From positions 1-64,000 of the forward strand of contig JAEINK010000025.1 in NCBI GenBank assembly GCA_016342585.1: a DNA stretch of 64,000 nt, written 5' to 3'. Position 1 is the first letter of the stretch. Every line of letters starts with the position of its first letter. Both the position numbers and the translations under genes were made by a program. Source of the stretch: Spirochaetales bacterium (GTDB lineage Bacteria > Spirochaetota > Spirochaetia > UBA9216). Positions 1-7,770 of the stretch are shown one piece after another. The notes under the pieces were generated by a model. That model was not told the DNA's origin, ran no database searches, and worked only from the letters and a program-made list of their open reading frames with translations.

Positions 1-65
1 TACGAAAAATTAACAAGGCAAGAAAAAAGATAGGTTGGGATCCATATTGTGAAGGGAATTTGAAT

Positions 66-965
66 TCAGCACACTAGTATCCCTATGGATTCCAGTTTTT
101 GTGCCTGCCTTAACTGAAGTTCCAACCTCTCTTTTTCAATAGAGGCTTTCTTTTGAAGTGTTAGATCTATAAAACTCTCCAAAAGGCATTGCTTTCCATA
201 ATAGGGTGTGTAGTTTATAGTTTTAAGGATGGGAATTTCAGTACCATCGGCTTTTGTCAGGATCTGCTCTAGTGCACTCATATTTTTTTTCTGATTTAGC
301 ATGGGACAATTTTTTGTTTCACCGGGGCAGAGAATTCCGCTGCAGACCTTTCCTATGATCTGATGAGCCTCTATACCGATCATGTCCGCGGCAAAGGGGT
401 TTACATAAAGGATCTCTTTGGTGGCGATCTCAACGATCATGATTCCTGTCTGGATATCATCAAGTACCCTTTCGAACTGAATCTTACTGTTTTCAGCCTC
501 TTTGAAAGCCTTCTCCAGTTCCTTTGTTCTCTGCGAAACCATTTTTTCAAGATCTTCCTGGTACTGCTTGTTTTCTTTTATCAGCTTTGCTTTTTCCAGA
601 GCACTTGTTAAGGCATGCAAGAGCACGGACATATCTTCTATCGGTTTTTGAAGGTAACTCCAGGCTCCCAGGTTCAATGCCTCAACGGCATCATTTATTG
701 ATTTAGTACCTGATACTACAATTGTTGGTATTGCGGGTGCGATCTTTTTAAGACTTTTAAGTACCTCAAGGCCATCCATTTCGGGCATCCTGAGATCGAG
801 TAAAATGAGATCTGCGCCTTCTTTGTCAAATAGTTCTATCCCTTCTTTACCATTTTCAGCCATTAGAACATGATAGTTCATATCTTCGAGATAAGAGCAG
901 TAGCTTTCCCTGATCATGAATTCGTCATCAATTATAAGGATTGTCGGCTGTTCAATATTTTTCAA
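66..965 (-). CDS. Response regulator receiver-PAS protein, C-terminus truncated inside an H-box
   Basis: A receiver domain (residues 1-120) shows the acidic pair at 13-14, phospho-acceptor Asp57 in LILLDLRMP and Lys107 in LQKP. A coiled coil (about 120-165) leads to a PAS domain (165-285) with a cysteine-rich turn (CSGILCPGETKNCPM). The last residues, QAQKLESIGILVC, match the start of a histidine-kinase H-box, but a stop follows and neither the catalytic His nor an ATPase domain is present. No other minus-strand frame in bases 1-65 continues the kinase. The ATG overlaps the end of the upstream kinase gene by 14 bp, so the two are probably translationally coupled. The family would normally be a receiver-PAS-kinase hybrid; here it can receive phosphate but not make it. 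The domain calls are firm; the truncation is seen directly. Confidence 0.85.
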   Translation of the reverse strand: MKNIEQPTILIIDDEFMIRESYCSYLEDMNYHVLMAENGKEGIELFDKEGADLILLDLRMPEMDGLEVLKSLKKIAPAIPTIVVSGTKSINDAVEALNLGAWSYLQKPIEDMSVLLHALTSALEKAKLIKENKQYQEDLEKMVSQRTKELEKAFKEAENSKIQFERVLDDIQTGIMIVEIATKEILYVNPFAADMIGIEAHQIIGKVCSGILCPGETKNCPMLNQKKNMSALEQILTKADGTEIPILKTINYTPYYGKQCLLESFIDLTLQKKASIEKERLELQLRQAQKLESIGILVC

Positions 966-3792
966 TTACTTCCCCTCTGTCAATTGGAAGGCTGATTATA
1001 AACTTACACCCGTCACCGGGGGTGGATTGAACATTCATATCACCGCCATGATTCTCTTTTATTATAAAATATGAAACGCTAAGTCCTAAACCAGTCCCTG
1101 TTCCTACAGGTTTTGTGGTGAAAAAAGGTTCAAAAATTCTTTTCCTTGTCTCTTCGGTCATACCTGGACCATTGTCTTCAATTTCGATAATTATAATCCT
1201 TTTTTCATGGTCTTCATATATCTTTATTTTCATCATTGGGTTGTCTACATTTGCTTCCCGTAGAGCCTGAGCACTGTTACTCAGGATATTCAGAAAAACC
1301 TGCTGAATTTTTCCGGGTTGACAGGGGACTTCTGTTAAAGAGTTAGAATATTCCCGGATTATTTGAATCAACTTAAAATCATAATGCTTTTTTAAATCAA
1401 AATCGGTGGCAGCGAGTTCTATAGTTTTGTCCATGAGCACAGGGATACTGTAGGTCGATGTACTGTCATCACTCTTTCTGGCGAAACTGAGCATGTTTTC
1501 CACAATTTCTGCGATTCGAATACCCGATTCTGATATATTTTCAAGCATACGAAAGATTCCTCTGGACTTCATGAAAGCGTGCACAATTTCCATTGTAGTT
1601 CCCACTTTTTCTGCTGCTTTTATATTGGCGGGGATATTGATCTCGTTCAATCTGGTGGCAAGTACATTTGATGTTTGAAGCATTCCGGCAAGGGGGTTAT
1701 TTATTTCATGAGCCATTCCGGCTGCCAGTCCTCCTACGGAGAGCATTTTTTCAGATTGTACCATCATCTCTTGCATTCTTTTTTTGTCAGTCACATCCCT
1801 CACTATAGCCAGCACTTCATTTGTACCCGATGGTATCATTCGGGCTTCGAAATGCATTCGTTCCTTTTGCGGGTTCATCAGGGTGTATATATATTCGACA
1901 ATTTCCCCTGTTTTCAATGCCTCCTGTACTTTTTGTACAGTCAATTCCGCTACATCCGGCGGTAAAAGTTCTTCTACCGATTTCTGGTGGAAATCGTAAT
2001 TAATATAAAACTCCCTGTTATTTGATTCGTAGTCGATAAATATTCCTTCATCACTAATAATAAAAAGGAGATCCGGGATAATATTCAGGAGAAGATGGGC
2101 TCGCTTTTCACTTTTCCGCAGGGCTTCCTCAGCCTCCTTTCGTTTTGATACATCTCTACCAAAGAATATTATTTCGATTATTTCCTTATTATCATTTCTC
2201 CTGGTCATACTGCTCCATACAATGGTTTTATCTTCTCCATTTCTGGCCGTCAGTATTAACTCCTTATCTTCAATTTCTTTTACCGTCAATTCTTTAAGCA
2301 ATAGTTCAAAAAGGTTCTTATTCTCCCTGGGATGAAAATTTTCAATCCACTTTTTGTCCAGGAATTCACTATTTGAATATCCGGTTACCTCCTGCCCGCG
2401 TTTATTGATGAAGGCCGTTGTACCGTCCATTTTAACACTGGTAATAATGTAGGGGGCATCAGTTATTATTCTTAATGAGAAATCACGCTCTCTTCGCAGT
2501 TCGGCCCGGGAATCTTTTATGGAATCGAGCATATTGTTTATAACTTCACTTAGGAAGTGGAGTTCTGTTAATCTTGAATCCGGGACATAAGCCATCGGTA
2601 TTCCTGTTTGATCGGTTTTTTTAATCTTCTTTATGATGGCTGAAAGTTGATTTGTGATATTCCTGGAGACCAGAAGGGATAAAAAGATAGAAATAAGTAT
2701 AAAGACCGAGGCGATAATACTAAAAGATTTTAGCATTATTGATACCGATTCATCCACATCATCCATATAAGTCGTGCTGCAGATGTACCACCCCAGAGGG
2801 GGATAGCTTGTAATAAAAGCTTTCTTCCGAAACCTGAATTCCCCCTCGGCCCCCGGTTTCTCCCAGATATATTCAAAATATCCATCAGATTGGGAGAGGG
2901 ATTCTATCATCTCATCCAGAAGTGAATCTCCTGTTTCCGGATTGATTAGATTCCTTCCATCAGTTCCTGCAATAAGGGGGTGAACAAGGAGTTTGTAGTC
3001 CGAATCGAAAATGAATATATAACCGGATTCGCCTATCTTCTGCCGGATTATCAACTGGTTTAAATCGTCAATATTCAAACTCATTCGGGTTTCAATATCC
3101 GCCTGAACATCGTCAAGATAGAGGCCTGTTCCAATTATCAAATTCCAGGGTTCAAAATACTTAACAAAGCTGAGCTTCTGGAACAGGCCGGATGGATCCT
3201 CAGAGCCTGGTTTTGACCATATATAATCAATATATCCTTCACCATCAGCGAGGCAGACTTCTACAGCCGCTGTGAATAAATTTTTATCTGTTCCCAGGGC
3301 TGTATTATATTCCGGTGCATCCAGAATCTGACCTTCAAGTTCCGGATAGTAGGGGTGCATGAGCATTTTGGGAACGGGAAGATCTGCGGTTGTAATCCAG
3401 AAATACCCCTCATCATTATCATATCTTATATTTCGCAGGTATGATATTGCCTGGTTTCGGGCGGTCTCTTCGTCAACAGACCCGCTTTTATAAGAATTCC
3501 ATGCATTTGTTATGATCGAATAAGCAATATAGTCATTATTTCTGATATCGAGTTTCCTTTTTGATATCAGAGAGTCTTCGTAATAAGAAAGCCCCCTATG
3601 TAGATTCTCTACATGAATTTTTGTTGCCTCGAGGATGTTTCTGCTATTGTCATCGAGAGTATTTATAAGACTGTTTTTCATCCAGGTTCCGAAAAATAGA
3701 GTCATGATCAAAATTAAAAGAATAACCGTTCCCGTGATCGATAGAATAATCCTTGAATAGAGAGAATGGTATTTTTTAGAGGCTGTATTCAT
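952..3792 (-). CDS. Membrane sensor histidine kinase, double Cache-HAMP-PAS-PAS-HisKA-HATPase
   Basis: This 946-residue kinase has a transmembrane segment at about 14-36 and a periplasmic region with two Cache-like repeats (GYFWITT...HPYYPELEG and GYIFIFD...HPLIAGTDG). A second membrane segment lies near 352-372, followed by HAMP and two PAS domains (about 435-555 and 560-680). The H-box MAHEINNPL puts the phospho-accepting His at 695. The ATPase N box (NILSNSAQAL), G1 (DNGPGM), F (FEPFFTTKP) and G2 (GTGLGLS) are intact. It should sense a small extracellular ligand and phosphorylate the overlapping receiver-PAS protein downstream. The start is backed by a consensus promoter ending 6 nt before the ATG; no Shine-Dalgarno sequence is close. 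The ligand cannot be told from sequence. Confidence 0.93.
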   Translation of the reverse strand: MNTASKKYHSLYSRIILSITGTVILLILIMTLFFGTWMKNSLINTLDDNSRNILEATKIHVENLHRGLSYYEDSLISKRKLDIRNNDYIAYSIITNAWNSYKSGSVDEETARNQAISYLRNIRYDNDEGYFWITTADLPVPKMLMHPYYPELEGQILDAPEYNTALGTDKNLFTAAVEVCLADGEGYIDYIWSKPGSEDPSGLFQKLSFVKYFEPWNLIIGTGLYLDDVQADIETRMSLNIDDLNQLIIRQKIGESGYIFIFDSDYKLLVHPLIAGTDGRNLINPETGDSLLDEMIESLSQSDGYFEYIWEKPGAEGEFRFRKKAFITSYPPLGWYICSTTYMDDVDESVSIMLKSFSIIASVFILISIFLSLLVSRNITNQLSAIIKKIKKTDQTGIPMAYVPDSRLTELHFLSEVINNMLDSIKDSRAELRRERDFSLRIITDAPYIITSVKMDGTTAFINKRGQEVTGYSNSEFLDKKWIENFHPRENKNLFELLLKELTVKEIEDKELILTARNGEDKTIVWSSMTRRNDNKEIIEIIFFGRDVSKRKEAEEALRKSEKRAHLLLNIIPDLLFIISDEGIFIDYESNNREFYINYDFHQKSVEELLPPDVAELTVQKVQEALKTGEIVEYIYTLMNPQKERMHFEARMIPSGTNEVLAIVRDVTDKKRMQEMMVQSEKMLSVGGLAAGMAHEINNPLAGMLQTSNVLATRLNEINIPANIKAAEKVGTTMEIVHAFMKSRGIFRMLENISESGIRIAEIVENMLSFARKSDDSTSTYSIPVLMDKTIELAATDFDLKKHYDFKLIQIIREYSNSLTEVPCQPGKIQQVFLNILSNSAQALREANVDNPMMKIKIYEDHEKRIIIIEIEDNGPGMTEETRKRIFEPFFTTKPVGTGTGLGLSVSYFIIKENHGGDMNVQSTPGDGCKFIISLPIDRGEVIEKY

Positions 3793-3798
3793 TATTTA

Positions 3799-3827
3799 AT
3801 TATCGAAGAATTACTCCTTATTGTCAA
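3799..3827 (-). promoter_or_regulatory. Sigma70-type promoter, predicted leaderless start of the Cache kinase gene
   Basis: Reading on the minus strand, TTGACA (3827-3822), a 17-nt spacer and GATAAT (3804-3799) are followed after 6 nt by the ATG at 3792. Transcription would begin at or within a base or two of the start codon. The nearest AAGGAG lies about 21 nt upstream of the ATG, too far to act, and would not be transcribed. Confidence 0.7.
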
Positions 3828-3936
3828 AGAGAAACCTCTTTGCGGGATTGCTTTCAATCAAATCGCAGTGTTTCCTTGACAAAGTTGTCGATAGGGCAGA
3901 AAATCAGTATTGTATAATTAAAATCAGGAGTCTGAT

Positions 3937-5055
3937 ATGGAAAATATGAGAAAAGAACTTGATGTCTTAAAGGCTAAATTTAAGGTGATCGAGGATGACA
4001 GAAAAATATTTTTTAAGGATTTTGCCGATTTCTTATTGGATGATCCCCAGAAAGAGGCCGTTTCAGCTCTGCCTGAGCTTGAAGATGGGATAAATAGGCT
4101 TGCCTCAATAAATGGAGAGAAAGATCTCCTGAAAAATAAAGTTAAAGAAATTAATGATCTCCTGGACGAAAAAGTCAGGATTGAGGACGCGAGAAAAAAT
4201 ACCCGGGATGTGGTTCGTGAGCTGGAAAAGGCAAATATGAGCCTGTATGAGAATATGGGCCGATCCGGCTATCAGGCGTACCAGGATGGGCTTTTGAAAG
4301 GTGAAGGGTTTGCTTCTGTGTTTCTGACTCTCGAGGAAGAGAAGGAGAAAATTAATACCTTTGAGGTCGAGCTGAAAAGATCCGGTGAGGGCGAGGCTAA
4401 TTTTTTCAAAAAGATCATGAACCGAAGCAGGGAAGTGTATTTAAAAAGCAACCAGAGTATGCGGATACGGAATCTTGTGAAAATTTATCAGAAGGCCGGT
4501 GAGACGATAGGTGAGATGGATCCTGTGCCCTGGGAGGAAAATGACTCCTTAAAGCATGCTTTTCTTCCTTTTTACAAGAATAGAGAAAAGCAGGATGAGC
4601 TTACGAAGCGGGATACTGAACTCTCCCTTGATGAGCAGAAGGTCCGGGATAAAATGGAGGTCCTCGGCGTTCAGAGAAACTCAGGGAAGAAAATCCAGGA
4701 GCTTATTGATGGGATGGATTTTCAGGATGATAAACTGGATCAGGAGAAATTTTATTTAGGACAATCCTGGTGGGGTTTGGATAAGAAAAAGCAAAAAGAG
4801 TTTTCGATACCTGCTGAATTAAAGAAAGTAAAGGATTCCCTTGATAAGGCGGATTCTGAACTGAAAGAAGCGCAGGAGATTTTAGAAAAGAAAATAAGGG
4901 TTGATGAATTAACTGAAAGGCTTAAAATGCAGGATAAAGACCGGCAGAAACTTGAGAATAAGCTTAATCAGATTAAAGACGACCTGAATCGGAAAAATTC
5001 GGAGATTGAAGAGACAAAAAAAGAGCTTGAATCTCTGAAAGATGAGCTTTCCTGA
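3937..5055 (+). CDS. Coiled-coil protein of unknown function
   Basis: The 372-residue product is highly charged, with heptad-like Leu/Ile spacing over about 1-100, 120-165 and 280-372, and no signal peptide or membrane segment, so it is probably a cytoplasmic filamentous or scaffold protein. A short non-coil island around residues 265-290 contains an unusual Trp pair (GQSWWGLDK). The ATG is preceded by AGGAG at 3926-3930 and a TATAAT at 3913-3918 with no good -35. The gene ends 2 bp before the nucleosidase-like gene, so the two are probably cotranscribed. I do not recognise a family; coiled-coil proteins of this kind are common in spirochaetes. Confidence 0.8.
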   Translation: MENMRKELDVLKAKFKVIEDDRKIFFKDFADFLLDDPQKEAVSALPELEDGINRLASINGEKDLLKNKVKEINDLLDEKVRIEDARKNTRDVVRELEKANMSLYENMGRSGYQAYQDGLLKGEGFASVFLTLEEEKEKINTFEVELKRSGEGEANFFKKIMNRSREVYLKSNQSMRIRNLVKIYQKAGETIGEMDPVPWEENDSLKHAFLPFYKNREKQDELTKRDTELSLDEQKVRDKMEVLGVQRNSGKKIQELIDGMDFQDDKLDQEKFYLGQSWWGLDKKKQKEFSIPAELKKVKDSLDKADSELKEAQEILEKKIRVDELTERLKMQDKDRQKLENKLNQIKDDLNRKNSEIEETKKELESLKDELS

Positions 5056-5057
5056 CA

Positions 5058-5744
5058 GTGATTCTTATTGCATCTGCTATGGAAGGAGAACTTGAGCCTT
5101 TTATTGGGGGCCTGCACGATAAACAAACCGATTTCTGGCGTGGGTATCAGATTTATTCTGGTTTTTTTGAAGGTCATAACGCTCTGCTTGCGTGTACCGG
5201 AACAGGAAAGGTGCAAACTGCCCTGGTTCTTCAACATCTTTTTGATTCCTATCCGATACAGGGGCTGATTTACTGTGGTATAGCCGGGGCATTGAATCCC
5301 GCCTATCATATAGGTGATTTAGTGATCTGCCGGGATTGTTTACAGCATGATATGGACGGAAGTCTGTCTGGTTCTGAGCCCGGCTATATTCCCGGAACCG
5401 AAATTGGGACCCTTGTCTCGGATAATTCTTTTTATGAGAGGGGTGTGACATTCAAACCCGCTGGTTACCGATTATATTCCGGTCGGGTACTTACGGGGGA
5501 TAAGTTTGTTAAAGATTTCAAGGAGCGAGAATCCCTGCGGAAAAACCTTTTTGGTGATATCGTTGAAATGGAGGGCGCGGCAGCGGCGATTTGTGCTCAT
5601 ATAAATGATATCCCCTGGCTGATAGTTCGGTGCATTTCTGATCAGGCTGATGGTAAATTCCCCAAAAGATTTAAAAACTTCCTCTCAAAGGCCTCGCTTC
5701 GAAATATGGAATTTGTCAGGCATGTTCTGAAGAAAACAGGATAA
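5058..5744 (+). CDS. MTA/SAH nucleosidase-like purine nucleosidase
   Basis: The 228-residue protein has the nucleoside phosphorylase fold of the MTAN group: N-terminal strand ILIASAMEGEL, GTGKV near residue 50, CGIAGAL, VEMEGAAAA and RCISDQAD. Glu11, the Glu of VEMEG and the Asp of ISDQAD correspond to the three catalytic acids of E. coli MTAN, so hydrolysis of an N-glycosidic bond is likely. The substrate may be 5'-methylthioadenosine, S-adenosylhomocysteine or a futalosine-type nucleoside. A GTG start is chosen because the N-terminal strand is conserved and the next Met would remove it. A second, more canonical homologue lies at 53443-54216, which suggests that this copy is specialised. Confidence 0.8.
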   Translation: MILIASAMEGELEPFIGGLHDKQTDFWRGYQIYSGFFEGHNALLACTGTGKVQTALVLQHLFDSYPIQGLIYCGIAGALNPAYHIGDLVICRDCLQHDMDGSLSGSEPGYIPGTEIGTLVSDNSFYERGVTFKPAGYRLYSGRVLTGDKFVKDFKERESLRKNLFGDIVEMEGAAAAICAHINDIPWLIVRCISDQADGKFPKRFKNFLSKASLRNMEFVRHVLKKTG

Positions 5745-5756
5745 TATACAGATTCT

Positions 5757-5785
5757 TTGATTCTCCATAATATTTCCATTATACT
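5757..5785 (+). promoter_or_regulatory. Promoter of the beta-helix lipoprotein gene
   Basis: TTGATT (5757-5762), a 17-nt spacer and TATACT (5780-5785) stand 10 nt before the ATG at 5796. The predicted leader is only a few bases and there is no Shine-Dalgarno sequence. Confidence 0.55.
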
Positions 5786-5795
5786 AAAATTACAT

Positions 5796-7358
5796 ATGAA
5801 AACTCTATTTTTGATCATGATAGCTGCTTTTTTATTGGGGTGCAACTTTTTGCCGGGGATAGGAGAACAGGAAGATGAGCCCCGGGATGAAACTGTTCCG
5901 GAATTCGTTCAAAATCAGCCGGGAAATATATATTATGTCTCTAATTCAGGAAATGATTCGAATGATGGTTTAACTCAAAATTCTTCCTGGGCGACTCTGT
6001 CTAAACTCAATTCTATGATGTTCTCTTTTCAGCCCGGGGATACAATACTTCTCAACAGGGGGGATGTCTTCCGAGGGCATCTTGAGCCAATGGCAGGCGA
6101 TGAGGGGAACTGGATCCAATATTCAAGTTATGGAACCGGAGCCAAACCGCAAATAATCGGGTCTATTCAACTGGTTGAATCATCAGATTGGGAATTACAC
6201 TCCGGAAATTTATATAAAACAACAGCAGATTTAAGCAATGATGTTGGTGGTGTCTTTTTTAATAGTATCGATTCGAATGGTTACTATGAAGATTTTGGTG
6301 AAAGGAAGTGGAATTTATCTGACCTGCTTTTTGATAGAGATTTCTATTTTGATCCAACAGGTGAAAATAATCGGTTATATCTTTATAGTTCGGGTGGCGC
6401 TCCTGATACAATTTACTCAAATATAGAAGCCTCCTTGAATGTACATTTAGTAGATATAAGTCAAAAAGAATATATTCTATTTGAAGGGATTCATTTCAAT
6501 AAAGGCGGTGGACATGGCTTTTCCGGCGACAGAGGCCAATATTTAATTATAAAGGGATGTGATTTTAGTTATATGGGGGGAGGGTTCCTCTATTACGATT
6601 CCGAAAACGGCAGAAATGTAAGATATGGGAATGGTATCGAGTTCTGGACTGATGCCAATAATATTCTTGTAGAGGCTAACCGGTTCTGGGAAATATATGA
6701 TACAGCTGTTACGAACCAGGGGCATAGTAGAACCTCAGCTCAATATCATATTTATTATCTCAACAACATTATCTGGAATTGTGGCCTGGCGAGTTTTGAA
6801 CTATGGAACCGTGACTCTTCCTCGGAAATGAGTGATATATATTTTATTAATAATACAAGTATTAATCCCGGTTATGGATGGGGTGGTGCTGAACATCGAG
6901 AAGATAAAAATTCGTATCATATTGCCTCATATTCAAATACCTCTTCAGGAGATACACTTGTTATAAAAAACAATATTTTTTACACCTTAGCACCACCGCC
7001 AGGGGCAGAGTACCACCTTTTCTTTTTTGATGAGAATATTGGTGGAACCGGCTATACCAAATATATTATTGATAATAATCTTTGGTATATATCATCAAAT
7101 CCTACATGGGCTGTTTCAACGAGTGAAATATACTCTTCCTTCATTGAATGGCAAGGAATTAATCACCAAAGTCAAAATGGAATTACAGAAGATCCTCTCT
7201 TCTCCGACTATTCCAATGGAGATTTTAGTTTACTGGCAGGATCTCCTGCCATCGATGCCGGAGAAAATTTATTTCGAGAGGAGGATTTCTATGGAAATCC
7301 TAATTCAGGAAATATGAATTTTCCGGATATGGGTGCTATAGAATTTCAAATAAATTGA
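5796..7358 (+). CDS. Predicted lipoprotein with right-handed parallel beta-helix
   Basis: The N-terminus MKTLFLIMIAAFLLGC is a lipoprotein signal with lipobox LLGC, so Cys16 would be acylated. This is why the ATG at 5796 is preferred over an in-frame TTG 39 bp upstream. After an acidic linker, YYVSNSGNDSNDGLTQNSSW is the usual entry into secreted pectate-lyase-like beta-helix proteins, and the rest shows repeating short-strand, Asn/Gly-rich turns (NNIIWNCG, FINNTS, IKNNIF, IDNNLWY). The C-terminus has the common LLAGSPAIDAGEN...DMGAIEF ending. It probably binds or cleaves a polysaccharide at the cell surface, but no catalytic residues can be assigned. The gene looks more AT-rich than its neighbours and has its own promoter, which may hint at transfer. 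Confidence 0.85.
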   Translation: MKTLFLIMIAAFLLGCNFLPGIGEQEDEPRDETVPEFVQNQPGNIYYVSNSGNDSNDGLTQNSSWATLSKLNSMMFSFQPGDTILLNRGDVFRGHLEPMAGDEGNWIQYSSYGTGAKPQIIGSIQLVESSDWELHSGNLYKTTADLSNDVGGVFFNSIDSNGYYEDFGERKWNLSDLLFDRDFYFDPTGENNRLYLYSSGGAPDTIYSNIEASLNVHLVDISQKEYILFEGIHFNKGGGHGFSGDRGQYLIIKGCDFSYMGGGFLYYDSENGRNVRYGNGIEFWTDANNILVEANRFWEIYDTAVTNQGHSRTSAQYHIYYLNNIIWNCGLASFELWNRDSSSEMSDIYFINNTSINPGYGWGGAEHREDKNSYHIASYSNTSSGDTLVIKNNIFYTLAPPPGAEYHLFFFDENIGGTGYTKYIIDNNLWYISSNPTWAVSTSEIYSSFIEWQGINHQSQNGITEDPLFSDYSNGDFSLLAGSPAIDAGENLFREEDFYGNPNSGNMNFPDMGAIEFQIN

Positions 7359-7372
7359 GAATTGACTACGGA

Positions 7373-7401
7373 TTGACATTTTTAGATAGTATGTCTATAT
7401 T
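7373..7401 (+). promoter_or_regulatory. Near-consensus sigma70 promoter of the zinc-ribbon gene
   Basis: TTGACA (7373-7378), a 17-nt spacer and TATATT (7396-7401) give a start near 7408 and a leader of about 49 nt that includes AAGGAG at 7446-7451. It is one of the strongest promoters in the window and serves a 64-codon gene. Confidence 0.75.
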
Positions 7402-7456
7402 GTTTTTCACGATCGGGAGTTATGTCTGATCGGTGTAATTGATATAAGGAGTCAGC

Positions 7457-7651
7457 ATGTCCAAAGCACATCGAGGTTTCGGTCTACGCGAACTTGTTAG
7501 TAATGGCCGAGGGGACTGTCCTCTCTGTAAGAGAACAGGTATCAAGGTAGTTTACGAACAGGAACTGAACGAAAAGAAAGTAATGATCTGTAAACAGTGT
7601 AGAGCAGCCGTAGCAAAAGGCAAAATGCAGGAAGCTATAGCCGCGTTATAG
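7457..7651 (+). CDS. Small zinc-ribbon protein (64 aa)
   Basis: The short basic protein has two Cys pairs, CPLC (residues 21-24) and CKQC (45-48), spaced as in a zinc ribbon, and a helical C-terminus rich in Lys and Ala. AAGGAG sits 5 nt before the ATG and a near-consensus promoter lies 56 bp upstream, so it should be well expressed. It stands alone between a lipoprotein gene and a convergent gene. I recognise the pattern as a conserved small zinc-binding protein but can name no function; RNA or ribosome association is only a guess from size, charge and expected expression. Confidence 0.8.
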   Translation: MSKAHRGFGLRELVSNGRGDCPLCKRTGIKVVYEQELNEKKVMICKQCRAAVAKGKMQEAIAAL

Positions 7652-7688
7652 GGTAAATACTTATATTTCTTAGGTATTTAAGTTTCAG

Positions 7689-7728
7689 GCTTCTTCAAAA
7701 ATGCATATTGAGTGTTTTTTGAAGAAGC
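7689..7728. terminator. 13-bp hairpin between convergent genes
   Basis: GCTTCTTCAAAAA (7689-7701) pairs perfectly with 7716-7728 across a 14-nt loop. It lies between the convergent zinc-ribbon and BrkB genes. A T run (7742-7748) starts about 13 nt past the stem on the plus strand, which is farther than usual for an intrinsic terminator. The stem is certain; its role as a terminator is likely but not proven. Confidence 0.5.
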
Positions 7729-7770
7729 AGCCCTGTAATGCTTTTTTTATATCCTTTACTTTTCTATAAT

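Noticed and set aside
3876..3918. TTGACA and TATAAT upstream of the coiled-coil gene as one promoter
   Set aside because: They are 31 nt apart, nearly twice the usual spacing, so they cannot act as a pair. Only the TATAAT is mentioned.
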